From positions 248,001-312,000 of the forward strand of contig CAVKGV010000001.1 in the NCBI GenBank assembly GCA_963656065.1: 64,000 nt of DNA, given 5' to 3'. This DNA comes from Hallerella sp963656065. Lineage in GTDB: Bacteria; Fibrobacterota; Fibrobacteria; Fibrobacterales; Fibrobacteraceae. Position numbers and translations under genes: made by a program. Shown here one piece after another: positions 33,140-41,634 of this stretch (the stretch's first letter is position 1; each line of letters starts with the position of its first letter). Under the pieces are notes generated by a model. That model made no database searches and was not told where the DNA came from. It worked only from the letters and a program-made list of their open reading frames with translations.

Positions 33140-34846
33140 GTGGAAGACATCGTTTACGATCCGCTAGAACGCTACAAGAGCGTGTATCGGGATGAATTTC
33201 TGAAAAACGCCCAGGAAGCGTTCAAAACCCTTTCCGACAAGGCGAACATCGACAAGGAAGCGAACAAGCAACTTTGCGGGGAAATTGCGCAGCTTTCCGA
33301 AAGCCGCAACGAACTTTCTTCGAGCCGTTCAAAATACTCCGCACTTCGCATCGTCAGCTGGCTTCTCGTCGCCGTTCTCATTATTCTCAGCACGTTTTCC
33401 GAAAAACCATCCTCCGCCCCGCTCTACCTCGTCCCGGCCCTTCTCCTGATTATTGTCAATCTCGCCGTCCTCAACAGGAAAATCCGGAAGCTTACCGAGG
33501 AAATTGAAAATTTCGATGAAAACATCCAGAAGAAAAAGGACGAAGCCTGGAAGCTGATGGAGCCGCTCAACGCCCTTTTCAGCTGGGACATTCCCGCAAA
33601 GCTCATCGAAAAGACCGTTCCGAAACTCCATTTCGACAGGTTCTTCACACAGTCCCGGATCAACGAACTGGTCGAGGAATTCGGATATGACGGTTCGTTC
33701 AACGAAGACACTTCCGTCCTCTTTTCCCAAAGCGGGGAAATCAACGGGAATCCGTTCGTCATCGCTGACCTGAAAACTTTTGAAATGGGCGAAAAGACAT
33801 ACACGGGATGCAAAACCATCCACTGGACAGAAACCGTGACCGGATTTGACGGCAAGCGTCACCGCGTATTCCGCAGCCAGACGCTTTCGGCAAGCGTCAC
33901 CAAGCCCTGCCCCGCCTACGGCAAACTCGCCCTTGTCCTCTACGGAAACGACGCCGCGCCCCATCTCAAGTTTTCCCGAAAACCTTCCGGCCTCACCGAA
34001 GACGGCTTTCTCCAGAACTTCCGCCGCAAGCAGAAGCTCCGCGAGCTGCAAAAGTTTTCCCGAAACCTCCAGGACGAATCGCAGTACACGCTCATGGGAA
34101 ACCAGGAATTCGAAACGCTTTTTGAAACCAAGGACCGCAACGACGAGGTGGAATACCGCCTACTCTTCACGGCGCTGGCCCAGAAGCAAATGCTTTCGCT
34201 GCTAAAAGAAAAGACCGAAGCCTACGGGGACGACTTCTCCTTTTTCAAAAGGGAAAAAATCAACGTCATCGTGCCCGGGCATTTAAACGACTTCAACATG
34301 GATACAAACCCGGAACGCTTTGCGGGATACAGCTACGAAGAATCCAAGAGCAACTTTATCCGCATCAACCAGGAATATTTCCGCGCTGTCTATTTTTCGA
34401 TGGCTCCGCTCCTCTGCATCCCGCTTTACCAGCAGATCCGCACGCAAAAGGAAATCTACGGGGACATTCTCCAAAAGTCTTCTTTCTGGGAATGGGAATC
34501 CATCGCGAACTTTTACGGCATAGAAGAATTCAAGCATCCCAAATGCGTGACCGACTGCATTCTCAAAACCACGGAAGCGGCTTCGGGCAAAGACGGAAAG
34601 TCAACAATCGAAGTGACCGCCCACGGCTATTCGGGAAAGCAGCGCACCGATTACGTTCCGGTTCTTGGCGGAGACGGCAGAAGGCACAACGTCCCCGTGC
34701 AATGGATAGAATATAACCCGGTTTCAAAGACGAGGGAAATTTCTATCCGCGAAAAGGCGGAACTTTCCAACGGCATCCAGCAAGAAAGAAACTCCCGCGG
34801 AAACGCAGGAGAAATTTTCAGGCGCGGAATTTTCGCAAAAATCTAG
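33140..34846 (+). CDS. LemA-partner membrane protein (DUF3137-like layout)
   Basis: 568 residues from a GTG start. Residues about 5-65 are a coiled coil (FLKNAQEAFKTLSDKANID). Two closely spaced transmembrane helices follow (IVSWLLVAVLIILSTF and LYLVPALLLIIVNLAVL), then another coiled segment (KIRKLTEEIENFDENIQKKK), and a long soluble part with several beta-rich blocks (GEINGNPFVIADLKTFEMG, VFRSQTLSASVTKPCP). Size, topology and position after lemA resemble the DUF3137-type partners of LemA in other bacteria, but residue similarity is too weak for a firm family call. A membrane complex with LemA is inferred. Downstream it converges on the GH9 gene. Confidence 0.65.
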   Translation: MEDIVYDPLERYKSVYRDEFLKNAQEAFKTLSDKANIDKEANKQLCGEIAQLSESRNELSSSRSKYSALRIVSWLLVAVLIILSTFSEKPSSAPLYLVPALLLIIVNLAVLNRKIRKLTEEIENFDENIQKKKDEAWKLMEPLNALFSWDIPAKLIEKTVPKLHFDRFFTQSRINELVEEFGYDGSFNEDTSVLFSQSGEINGNPFVIADLKTFEMGEKTYTGCKTIHWTETVTGFDGKRHRVFRSQTLSASVTKPCPAYGKLALVLYGNDAAPHLKFSRKPSGLTEDGFLQNFRRKQKLRELQKFSRNLQDESQYTLMGNQEFETLFETKDRNDEVEYRLLFTALAQKQMLSLLKEKTEAYGDDFSFFKREKINVIVPGHLNDFNMDTNPERFAGYSYEESKSNFIRINQEYFRAVYFSMAPLLCIPLYQQIRTQKEIYGDILQKSSFWEWESIANFYGIEEFKHPKCVTDCILKTTEAASGKDGKSTIEVTAHGYSGKQRTDYVPVLGGDGRRHNVPVQWIEYNPVSKTREISIREKAELSNGIQQERNSRGNAGEIFRRGIFAKI

Positions 34847-34869
34847 GGCAAACGTTCCGGAAAGAAAAC

Positions 34870-36888
34870 TCAGCGGAGAATAATTTTCCGAACGCCCTGA
34901 GCGCCGACTTTCACCACATAGATTCCCGGATTCATCCTTTCGAGCGAGACTTCGGCACTTTTTTCTGGGAACGTTTTCCGAAGAACTTCCCTGCCGTCAA
35001 GCCCAAAGATTTTCACGTTTCCGAGCGAACTTTTCGCCGAGATTCGGAGCGTACGGTTTGAAAGCGCAATCGCAAAGTTCGGGATTTCCTTCTGCACGAA
35101 AATTTTCGTCGGTTTCATCACGGGAGCCTCGTCATAGCGGGCGGCAAGCGCCATCAGATACCACGTTGAATGCGGAAGCCACTGTTCGATCCAGCGCCAA
35201 TTCTGCCAAGACTCGTAAAATCCCGCCCCAGCGACATCGTTCCAAATAATTCCCGAACCGTCAGGTTTCTTTCCGGTGATGCCGTTCGCGATGCCTCCTT
35301 TGAGCATTCCCTTGCCTAGCGTTCCTTTATAGGCCGGCGGATTATCTTTGCCGATGCCTTCCATGAAGCTTACGCCAAAAGGATTCTTGCCGAGAATCCA
35401 GTCGAGCTGGTCCGCCGCATACCCAAACGCCGAGAGCGAATCTGAATTGTTTAACGTCCGCGACGCATAGACGGCTGCGGCGGCAAGCGAAGCGATTCGC
35501 GCATTTTCCCCCTGCCACCAATAATTCGACTCGTTATCGTGCGGAATGAAGAAACCCGTCCGGAGCGTGTCCCCCGTCCGGTAAACCTGTTTCGCGTAGC
35601 CGAAAGGATTCGAATCCTTGTCCGTAACGCCCACAAGCCAGGCGAGATGTTTTTTGACCGCCTCCGAAACATCCAAGGCAAAGGCACTTTCCGTTTCGAT
35701 TTCCAGATAGCGGACAAGCGCTACCAGGGGAAGCCCCGCATCGCTTGCATGCCAAAAGGGGCGCGTTCCGGCATCATCGCTGAAAAAATATCCGTCAGCG
35801 CTCAAACGGGAGACCAGACGCTTCGCCCGGTAGCGGGCATTTTCCAGGTAGGAAGTGGTTGCAGAATTGTAATACAATCTTGAAGCGTCGTAAAGTTCGC
35901 AGGCAGCCAGAAGAGCCGCGTAGTCGTCGATGATGTTTTCCTTTCCGTCGTCGCAATAGGCGCAAGTGTCAGCGGACTGTTTTTCCTGCAAATGCGAAAA
36001 AGCCCGTTCCGCACCGGAGAAATACGCTTCCGACGAAAAGTCTCCATGCGCACCGAGCGCCGAAGCCCGCGCAAGAGCCGCAATCGCCATGCCTCCGCCT
36101 TCGCGGAACGCCGCCCGGTAATTCGCACTTTTCACCCCGTCCTGCCCGCTGAACGCGCACAGCTCGCGACTGTCCGCGCCCCACTTGTCAAAGACCGTCA
36201 TGTAAAAGAATCCCGTCGAATCGAGCATCCGAAGCAAAAAATCCGCACCGTAAAGGGCTTCGTCATTAGCGAAGTTTTCTCCGGAAGCCTCCGCGACTTT
36301 CGTAGGGATCCGCTTCGCCGCAAAGGCTAGCGTCCACGCCGTAAGCGGAATCTGCTGCGGATTCAGGTAGTTCGCATAGGACAGGTGCGAAAGATACTTG
36401 CTCACGTCGCCCGAAGCATCGTTCCAGCCTCCGTGAACATCCCGGGTCGCATTGCTGCCGAACACCGAAACGGCAATGTCCGAATCCGTATTCCGGTCGT
36501 TCCTGAAATAGGAAAGGACCGGTTCGAGCGTCCTTGCCGCAAGCGCATCGTCGAGAATCTCCAGATCCTGCGAAACGGGCGAACCGTTTTCGGTAAACGA
36601 AAGCGTATAGGTTCCGACTTCGCGGACATCCGAAAAATCTATCGGGTAGAAGACTTCGGTCAGCGCCCAGTCGCTCGGACGGGAGCCTTCCCCAAAAGTC
36701 CCCGAAGAAACAGAAGCGCCTCCGGCTTTCGGAACAATCGAATAAGAGACCCCGGTCAAAAAATTAGCGGACCCGACAACAAGGCTCTTGGGAAGATCCG
36801 TGTCATAACCGGCATGGTTGTAATAAACGGTCGCCGCCGACGCAAGCGAAACCGTCAAAAGGGAAATTGCGGACGTTAATTTTCTCAT
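34870..36888 (-). CDS. family 9 glycoside hydrolase (endoglucanase type), secreted
   Basis: 672 residues; start chosen at MRKLTSAISLLTVSLASA, which makes a standard signal peptide (an ATG six codons upstream is possible). Residues about 20-110 are an Ig-like N-terminal domain (YNHAGYDTDLPKSLVVG). The (alpha/alpha)6 GH9 domain follows, with the base/nucleophile Asp pair in VHGGWNDASGDVSKYL and the proton donor Glu in the late helix WRWIEQWLPHSTWYLMALA; other marks are GFFIPHDNESNYWWQGEN and LDWILGKNPFGVSFMEG. The last 75 residues (VKIFGLDGREVLRKTF ... NPGIYVVKVG) look like a type IX secretion sorting domain. It hydrolyses beta-1,4-glucans outside the cell, consistent with a cellulolytic lifestyle. 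Stands alone. Confidence 0.92.
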   Translation of the reverse strand: MRKLTSAISLLTVSLASAATVYYNHAGYDTDLPKSLVVGSANFLTGVSYSIVPKAGGASVSSGTFGEGSRPSDWALTEVFYPIDFSDVREVGTYTLSFTENGSPVSQDLEILDDALAARTLEPVLSYFRNDRNTDSDIAVSVFGSNATRDVHGGWNDASGDVSKYLSHLSYANYLNPQQIPLTAWTLAFAAKRIPTKVAEASGENFANDEALYGADFLLRMLDSTGFFYMTVFDKWGADSRELCAFSGQDGVKSANYRAAFREGGGMAIAALARASALGAHGDFSSEAYFSGAERAFSHLQEKQSADTCAYCDDGKENIIDDYAALLAACELYDASRLYYNSATTSYLENARYRAKRLVSRLSADGYFFSDDAGTRPFWHASDAGLPLVALVRYLEIETESAFALDVSEAVKKHLAWLVGVTDKDSNPFGYAKQVYRTGDTLRTGFFIPHDNESNYWWQGENARIASLAAAAVYASRTLNNSDSLSAFGYAADQLDWILGKNPFGVSFMEGIGKDNPPAYKGTLGKGMLKGGIANGITGKKPDGSGIIWNDVAGAGFYESWQNWRWIEQWLPHSTWYLMALAARYDEAPVMKPTKIFVQKEIPNFAIALSNRTLRISAKSSLGNVKIFGLDGREVLRKTFPEKSAEVSLERMNPGIYVVKVGAQGVRKIILR

Positions 36889-37004
36889 AAAGTAAATATA
36901 CTTCATTTCGAAATAATTTTAACATTCCCGATCTGCCATGGACTTTTCCCACCCGAAAATTTCAAAACAAACAAAAGGCGCGACAATCTTTTTAAATTTG
37001 GCAT

Positions 37005-38153
37005 ATGCTTTGCGAATGGATTTATCATCTGACGGAACTTCCCCTTTTTGACAGCCGCCTTTTCCGCGCGGGACTCGCGGCAATGCTCTCCATCGTCCTC
37101 GTACTTACGACGATGCCTTCCTACATCCGATTTCTCCAAAAATCGGACGCCACTTCGGACTTTGACCAGAACAGCAAAACCAAGGCTCCGCCTATCATGG
37201 GCGGGCTTCTGCTCGTCGTCGTCGTCGTCATCGTCTCCCTTCTCACATGCAAACTGAACGGCTACACAATTTCCACGCTGCTAGTCCTCGTCGCCTTCAG
37301 CGCGGTCGGCGCCATCGACGATATTGCAAAAGTCAAGACAAAACGTCTCATCGCCAAGGGAAAGGCGAAAGCAGCCTCCTACATGGAAAAAGCCGACGGC
37401 ATTTCGAGTTCCGTCCGGCTCGGGCTCTACTTTCTCTTCAGCCTCGTCATCGCCATTTTCTGCTACAAGTTCATCCCGGATCTCCGCGGAAACCTGACAG
37501 TTCCCTTCGTCCCGGTCGATGTATTCCAAATCTATCTACCTAACTGGGCGTTCATCGGATTCATGACTTTTGTCATTGCAGCGACAGCCAACGGCACGAA
37601 CTTCACCGACGGGCTCGACAGTCTCGTTTCCGTCCCGATTCTCAGCAGCATGGTCTTTGTCGGGGTCGTCGCCTATGTCTGCGGAAACTTCATTTTCAGC
37701 AACTATCTGAACGTGCCGTTCCTTCCCGGATGCGATGAGCTCTTTCCGCTGGCGATGTCCGTCGCCGGAGCGCTTCTCGCCTACCTCTGGTTCAACAGCC
37801 CACCTGCGGAAATTTACATGGGCGACGCAGGTTCCGTCGGATTCGGAGCGTGCATCGGCATCATGTTCATCCTGGTCCAGGCCGGACTTTTCCTCCCAAT
37901 CGTCTGCGCGATCATCATCGCCGAAGCGTGTTCCGTCCTTTTCCAGATAGGATACTTCAAGTTTACGCGGTTCAGGACCGGCACCGGAAAGCGTCTCTTC
38001 CTTTGCGCGCCGCTCCACCACCACTACCAGAAAAAATGGGAAGGACGCTTTGCCTCCAAACCCCTGATGAACTCAAAAATCGTTTGGCGAATGCACCTGG
38101 TGAGCATTTTTGCGCTCATCGTCAGTTTCGTCATCTTCTTTGGAATCCGCTGA
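37005..38153 (+). CDS. mraY: phospho-N-acetylmuramoyl-pentapeptide-transferase
   Basis: 382 residues, ten transmembrane helices. Transfers phospho-MurNAc-pentapeptide to undecaprenyl phosphate to make lipid I. The invariant elements are present: APPIMGGLLLV, the AVGAIDDIAK Asp-Asp pair, ANGTNFTDGLDSL, the Mg2+/nucleophile region EIYMGDAGSVGFG and the histidine motif CAPLHHHYQKK. The HHH motif separates MraY from WecA-like relatives. It is away from any division/cell-wall cluster; instead its TGA overlaps the ATG of a UDP-HexNAc pyrophosphorylase (TGATG). The ribosome site at 37005 is weak, so the exact start is less certain. Confidence 0.93.
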   Translation: MLCEWIYHLTELPLFDSRLFRAGLAAMLSIVLVLTTMPSYIRFLQKSDATSDFDQNSKTKAPPIMGGLLLVVVVVIVSLLTCKLNGYTISTLLVLVAFSAVGAIDDIAKVKTKRLIAKGKAKAASYMEKADGISSSVRLGLYFLFSLVIAIFCYKFIPDLRGNLTVPFVPVDVFQIYLPNWAFIGFMTFVIAATANGTNFTDGLDSLVSVPILSSMVFVGVVAYVCGNFIFSNYLNVPFLPGCDELFPLAMSVAGALLAYLWFNSPPAEIYMGDAGSVGFGACIGIMFILVQAGLFLPIVCAIIIAEACSVLFQIGYFKFTRFRTGTGKRLFLCAPLHHHYQKKWEGRFASKPLMNSKIVWRMHLVSIFALIVSFVIFFGIR

Positions 38154-39394
38154 TGCCAAGTCCCGATCTTTCCCTAGTCCAAAAACTCTACGCCAGGTTC
38201 TCGACAGAAAACCCCGCAACCCCCAAGACAGACGACAAGATTCGGCCGATGCCCTTCACTCTCGCTTCGGAAGACAGGCGGCTTGAATTTTTCACCGAAA
38301 CGGGCAATCTTCTTTTGAAACAGGGTGCGGTCGCTGCATTTTCGCTCGCCGGCGGTCAAGGTTCGCGCCTCGGATTCGACGGTCCGAAAGGCGCATACGA
38401 CTTTGGACTTCCCAGCCATGCGACACTTTTCCGCTTGCAGGCTCGGCGGCTCATGAACTTAGGCGCCAAAGCGGGAAAACCGATTCCCTGGGCCATCATG
38501 ACTTCGCCCTTAAACCGCAAAGCGACCGTCGATCATTTCGAGGAACATTCCTACTTCGGATACAACCGGGACTATATCCGCTTTTTCGACCAGGGAATGC
38601 TCTGCACGTTAAAACCAGACGGCACGCCACTCAAGGATGCAAACGGAAACTTTGTCGAAGTTCCCGACGGAAACGGAGGCTGCTTCCGGGCGCTAGCCCT
38701 GAGCGGGACTCTCGCCTGGTTTATTGAAAAAGGCGTGCGCTTTGTCTTTTTGCACAATATCGATAACGCGCTAGTCAAAATGTGCGACCCGGCATTCATC
38801 GGGGCACTTGCCGCAGACGGAATCGCTCCCTGTGCGGCAAAGGTTGTACACAAACTAACGCCCGATGAAAAACTCGGGATTTTCGCCTACCGGAATTCAA
38901 AACCCGCAGTCCTCGAATACTCGGACATTTCCGAGGAACTGCGCACGGCAAGGCTTCCGGACGGTTCAATCGAATACGACGGAGGCAACACGGGAATGTA
39001 TGTATTCCGCGTGGACGCTCTCCGCAAGATTTCGGCACAGGAACTTCCCTGGCATGTGGCGCGGAAAACCGTAAACGGAGTAGAAGGCTGTTACAAGTTT
39101 GAACAGTTCCTGCTCGACGTCTTTCCGCTTCTCGGAAAAGTTCTCCCCTTCGGCGTGGAGCGCGAAGACGAATTCGCCCCGATAAAAAATGCGACAGGAA
39201 ACGATTCCCCAACGTCCGCCCGCAAAATGCTCGGAAAGCTTCACCGCTATTGGCTCGAAAAGGCAAAGGTCGAAGTAAAGCCGGGAAAATACTACGAGAT
39301 TTCGCCACGCCTGACTTATGCGGGAGAAAATCTTTCCAAGGAAGTTTTTATGCGTGAACTCGGACGCGGAATCTTTGAATTTTCCGAAGATTAA
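38153..39394 (+). CDS. UDP-N-acetylhexosamine pyrophosphorylase, eukaryotic (UAP1) type
   Basis: 413 residues. Uses UTP and GlcNAc-1-P (or GalNAc-1-P) to make the UDP-sugar. The nucleotide-binding loop is LAGGQGSRLGFDGPKGAYDF, followed by MTSPLNRKATVDHF, the metal/uridine region FLHNIDNALVKMCDPAF, the sugar-binding EYDGGNTGMYVFRVDAL, FLLDVFPLLGK and EDEFAPIKNATGNDSPTSAR. These are features of the UAP1/AGX family and not of bacterial GlmU (no left-handed beta-helix). Glucose-1-P activity cannot be excluded. Translationally coupled to mraY through TGATG, consistent with supplying UDP-GlcNAc for cell-wall or lipid precursors. Confidence 0.88.
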   Translation: MPSPDLSLVQKLYARFSTENPATPKTDDKIRPMPFTLASEDRRLEFFTETGNLLLKQGAVAAFSLAGGQGSRLGFDGPKGAYDFGLPSHATLFRLQARRLMNLGAKAGKPIPWAIMTSPLNRKATVDHFEEHSYFGYNRDYIRFFDQGMLCTLKPDGTPLKDANGNFVEVPDGNGGCFRALALSGTLAWFIEKGVRFVFLHNIDNALVKMCDPAFIGALAADGIAPCAAKVVHKLTPDEKLGIFAYRNSKPAVLEYSDISEELRTARLPDGSIEYDGGNTGMYVFRVDALRKISAQELPWHVARKTVNGVEGCYKFEQFLLDVFPLLGKVLPFGVEREDEFAPIKNATGNDSPTSARKMLGKLHRYWLEKAKVEVKPGKYYEISPRLTYAGENLSKEVFMRELGRGIFEFSED

Positions 39395-39429
39395 TTTCGG
39401 GACTTTGAACTTAGTTTGTGTGAAAGCTC

Positions 39430-40266
39430 ATGCGGATTGCATACAAAATAATTCTCTTTGCGCTTCTGTATATGCCGAAGCCTTTGGAAATTATCTTGTT
39501 CGAAATCATCTATCCGATATACAGCCTATCGCACAGGAAAAGAGCCTGGGGACGCGTAAAAAAACATCTTGACGCAACCGGTCTGGACAAAAAAACATCC
39601 CCGCGAAAAGTTTTTTACGCATTGTACATAAATTATTTAGATTCACTGCGTTATCTATGCCGCTTGCCCAAGACGCTCAAAAAAATTCGATTCGAACGGG
39701 AAAAAGTGATTCGCGAGCCGCTTGCAAACGGGATCCCTGTCGTTGCGATGGGCATTCACCAAGGCGCCTTCGAAATCATGCACCGGATTCTCACGCGTTA
39801 CTCGGATCACGTTTATCTTTTCACCCACAGTTTTACAGACAAAGCCCTCACGCAAATTTTGCACGACATCCGAAAAGCCCCGGGACTCGAAGAACGCGAG
39901 ACAAGTTCCGTTTCCCAGACGATTCGGGAATTTTTCAAGAACAAAGGCATTCTCGCGATGCTAGCCGATCAAGCGACCGATGGACGGGGAAATCCGGTCC
40001 AGATTCTGGGAAGGCCCGCAGAGCTTTTCCTGCGATTACCGCTTAAAGTCCAGTCGATGGGAGCGGGCATCGTGACATTCCGCATTTTCCGTTCGGAAGC
40101 AGGTCACACAGTCCGATTCGAAACGTTCTACCCGCCGAAATCCGACCCGGAACAGACGGCAGACGCTATCGCGGATGAAATTTCCACATGGATTTCCGAA
40201 CATCCCGACGAATGGACCTGGAACTACCACCGAAACTTTACCCGAGGAGGATCCCATGAACGATGA
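39430..40266 (+). CDS. LpxL/HtrB-like lysophospholipid acyltransferase
   Basis: 278 residues. An N-terminal membrane helix (YKIILFALLYMPKPLEIILF) precedes an acyltransferase domain with the H-x4-E catalytic motif in MGIHQGAFEIMHR, a LADQATDGRGNPVQILGRPAE motif corresponding to the LpxL D-x5-G stretch, and a C-terminal HPDEWTWNYHRNF that matches the W-x-W/R end of the family (P-E-Q-W-x-W). Members add secondary acyl chains to lipid A or phosphatidylinositol mannosides. It is probably part of the mraY/UDP-HexNAc operon (35-base gap) and overlaps the start of the Smr gene. Confidence 0.88.
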   Translation: MRIAYKIILFALLYMPKPLEIILFEIIYPIYSLSHRKRAWGRVKKHLDATGLDKKTSPRKVFYALYINYLDSLRYLCRLPKTLKKIRFEREKVIREPLANGIPVVAMGIHQGAFEIMHRILTRYSDHVYLFTHSFTDKALTQILHDIRKAPGLEERETSSVSQTIREFFKNKGILAMLADQATDGRGNPVQILGRPAELFLRLPLKVQSMGAGIVTFRIFRSEAGHTVRFETFYPPKSDPEQTADAIADEISTWISEHPDEWTWNYHRNFTRGGSHER

Positions 40267-40726
40267 AATGACCGAAAACGAAAAGCGCCAACTGGAATGG
40301 ATGGACCGCCACCCACTCGAGGACAAGGACTTCTCGATCGAAGCGGAAAAGCGCGAAGAGGAAAAGCAACGCGCGCAGGTGAGCAAGTTCAAGAAGCCCC
40401 GCAAGAACCCTGCGGCATGGAACTTTCCGGAACCAGAAGAAGAAATCGATCTTCACGGCTATGTCGCCGAAGAAGCCGCGGCAGCGGTCGAAAACCTGAT
40501 GGACGGAATGGCTCGCGCCGGACTCTCCATTCTCCGCATCATCCACGGAGGAGGAAACCCGGAATATGGGAACGTCAAGCACATCATCGACAAAAAAGTC
40601 GCAACCGTCTGGCGTCACCGCGTGCTGTTTTACAAAACCGAGCCGAACAATTCCGGTTCGAGCATCATGAAAATCGGAAAGAGCAATTCTTTTTGCGTGA
40701 TTCCGCGCGACAGAAGACGAAAATGA
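40256..40726 (+). CDS. Smr-domain protein
   Basis: 156 residues from the ATG at 40256, preceded by GAGGAGG and overlapping the acyltransferase by 11 bases. Residues about 1-60 are a charged, probably disordered lead (ENEKRQLEWMDRHPLEDKD). The Smr domain follows with EIDLHGYVAEEAAAAVENLM, the HGxGxG-type IIHGGGNPEYGNVKHIIDKK and the NNSGSSIMKIGKSNSF tail. Smr domains are endonucleases or RNA/DNA-junction binders (MutS2 tail, SmrB-type ribosome rescue). The glycine loop here is HGGGN with the final Gly replaced, so activity is uncertain. Last gene before tRNA-Pro. Confidence 0.85.
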   Translation: MNDEMTENEKRQLEWMDRHPLEDKDFSIEAEKREEEKQRAQVSKFKKPRKNPAAWNFPEPEEEIDLHGYVAEEAAAAVENLMDGMARAGLSILRIIHGGGNPEYGNVKHIIDKKVATVWRHRVLFYKTEPNNSGSSIMKIGKSNSFCVIPRDRRRK

Positions 40727-40746
40727 AATTATTTTGAGCTTTCCCC

Positions 40747-40775
40747 TTGCGAACTCGACAAAATTTTTCTAAAAT
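40747..40775 (+). promoter_or_regulatory. tRNA-Pro promoter
   Basis: TTGCGA (40747-40752), 17-base spacer, TAAAAT (40770-40775). The mature tRNA begins 12 bases after the -10 box, a typical distance. One of the clearest sigma-70-like promoters in the window. Confidence 0.7.
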
Positions 40776-40786
40776 AGGTGCGTCCC

Positions 40787-40860
40787 CGGAATATAGCTCA
40801 GCCTGGTAGAGCGCTTGCTTCGGGAGCAAGAGGTCGTGGGTCCGAATCCCGCTATTCCGA
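40787..40860 (+). tRNA. tRNA-Pro (anticodon CGG)
   Basis: 74 nt. The acceptor arm is CGGAATA / TATTCCG with discriminator A. The D arm contains AGCTCAGCCTGGTAGAGC with GG in the loop. The anticodon arm is CTTGC-TTCGGGA-GCAAG, giving anticodon CGG (codon CCG), and the T arm is GTGGG-TCCGAAT-CCCGC. The 3' CCA is not encoded. The T loop reads TCC where TTC is almost universal, so position 55 is C instead of U. A terminator follows directly. Confidence 0.95.
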
Positions 40861-40865
40861 TATTC

Positions 40866-40895
40866 AAAAAATCCCTCAGCGAGGGATTTTTTTTT
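40866..40895 (+). terminator. tRNA-Pro terminator
   Basis: AAATCCCTC-AGC-GAGGGATTT stem followed by a long T run ending at 40895, six bases past the tRNA. Confidence 0.92.
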
Positions 40896-41023
40896 GCATC
40901 TTTGCGGTGATGAGGACCCTAGGGTCCGACGCGCGAGCTAAAAATTTTCGCAATTCTTTTTATGCCAAATTTTGTCATTTAGTTTTTATATTTTTAAAAT
41001 GCCCTTTTTCGAAGGAGGAAGCC

Positions 41024-41482
41024 TTGACTTTTCGACAAATGTTCCTGATAAAAATCCTGTTTTTCTGTATCTCGGCCTGCGCAATCCTCACCGGTTGCTC
41101 CCAATCATCATCCGTATCTTCAAACCGATCCGTCTCCACCATCACCCCGGGCGAAGACATCCAAATCGTCGATGCATACTTTAGCGACTACGGCCTAGGG
41201 ATAAACCTAGTCATAAAAAACACCCGGGATTTCAAACTGCCGAGTTTCACGATGGATTTTTTGCTTTCTTGCGACAACGGCTACAAAATATACTCTTCGC
41301 AATATTTCAGCCTTTCTTCCAACGAACAGGATAGCCAACAGTTCCTGGTAGATTCGAAAGCGACTTCCTGCACGTTCACAATAAACGCAATCCGTCCCCA
41401 ACCTAACGGGAACTACGCCGACTGGACGGGATCCTATCCGATTTCAATCCAAAAGCAGAATGCGGAGACGTCAGACGATTAA
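41024..41482 (+). CDS. lipoprotein of unknown function
   Basis: 152 residues. TTG at 41024 is preferred because AGGAGG lies five bases upstream; the alternative ATG at 41039 has no site. The signal peptide ends in the lipobox LTGC, so the protein is predicted to be lipid-anchored. After a Ser-rich linker (SQSSSVSSNRSVSTI) comes a strand-rich domain with two cysteines (LLSCDNGYKIYS, KATSCTFTIN) that may form a disulfide and resembles a small beta-sandwich. No family recognised. It is read away from tRNA-Pro and ends near the bidirectional terminator at 41585. Confidence 0.7.
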   Translation: MTFRQMFLIKILFFCISACAILTGCSQSSSVSSNRSVSTITPGEDIQIVDAYFSDYGLGINLVIKNTRDFKLPSFTMDFLLSCDNGYKIYSSQYFSLSSNEQDSQQFLVDSKATSCTFTINAIRPQPNGNYADWTGSYPISIQKQNAETSDD

Positions 41483-41584
41483 AAAAGCAAGCGGACATCC
41501 CTACGAATGCCCGCCTGCCATGCAGGAATTGATTTTCCAACCGTTTCAAGAACAATTTAAAACATCGTTTTGACAAAAAATGAC

Positions 41585-41620
41585 AAAAGGCGATTTTCAG
41601 ACATCGCCTTTTCTTTTTTC
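41585..41620. terminator. bidirectional terminator between lipoprotein gene and xth
   Basis: Perfect stem AAAAGGCGAT / ATCGCCTTTT with flanking A and T runs on both sides, between the convergent 41024-41482 and 41635-42438 genes. Confidence 0.88.
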
Positions 41621-41634
41621 CGTCGCAAAAAACG

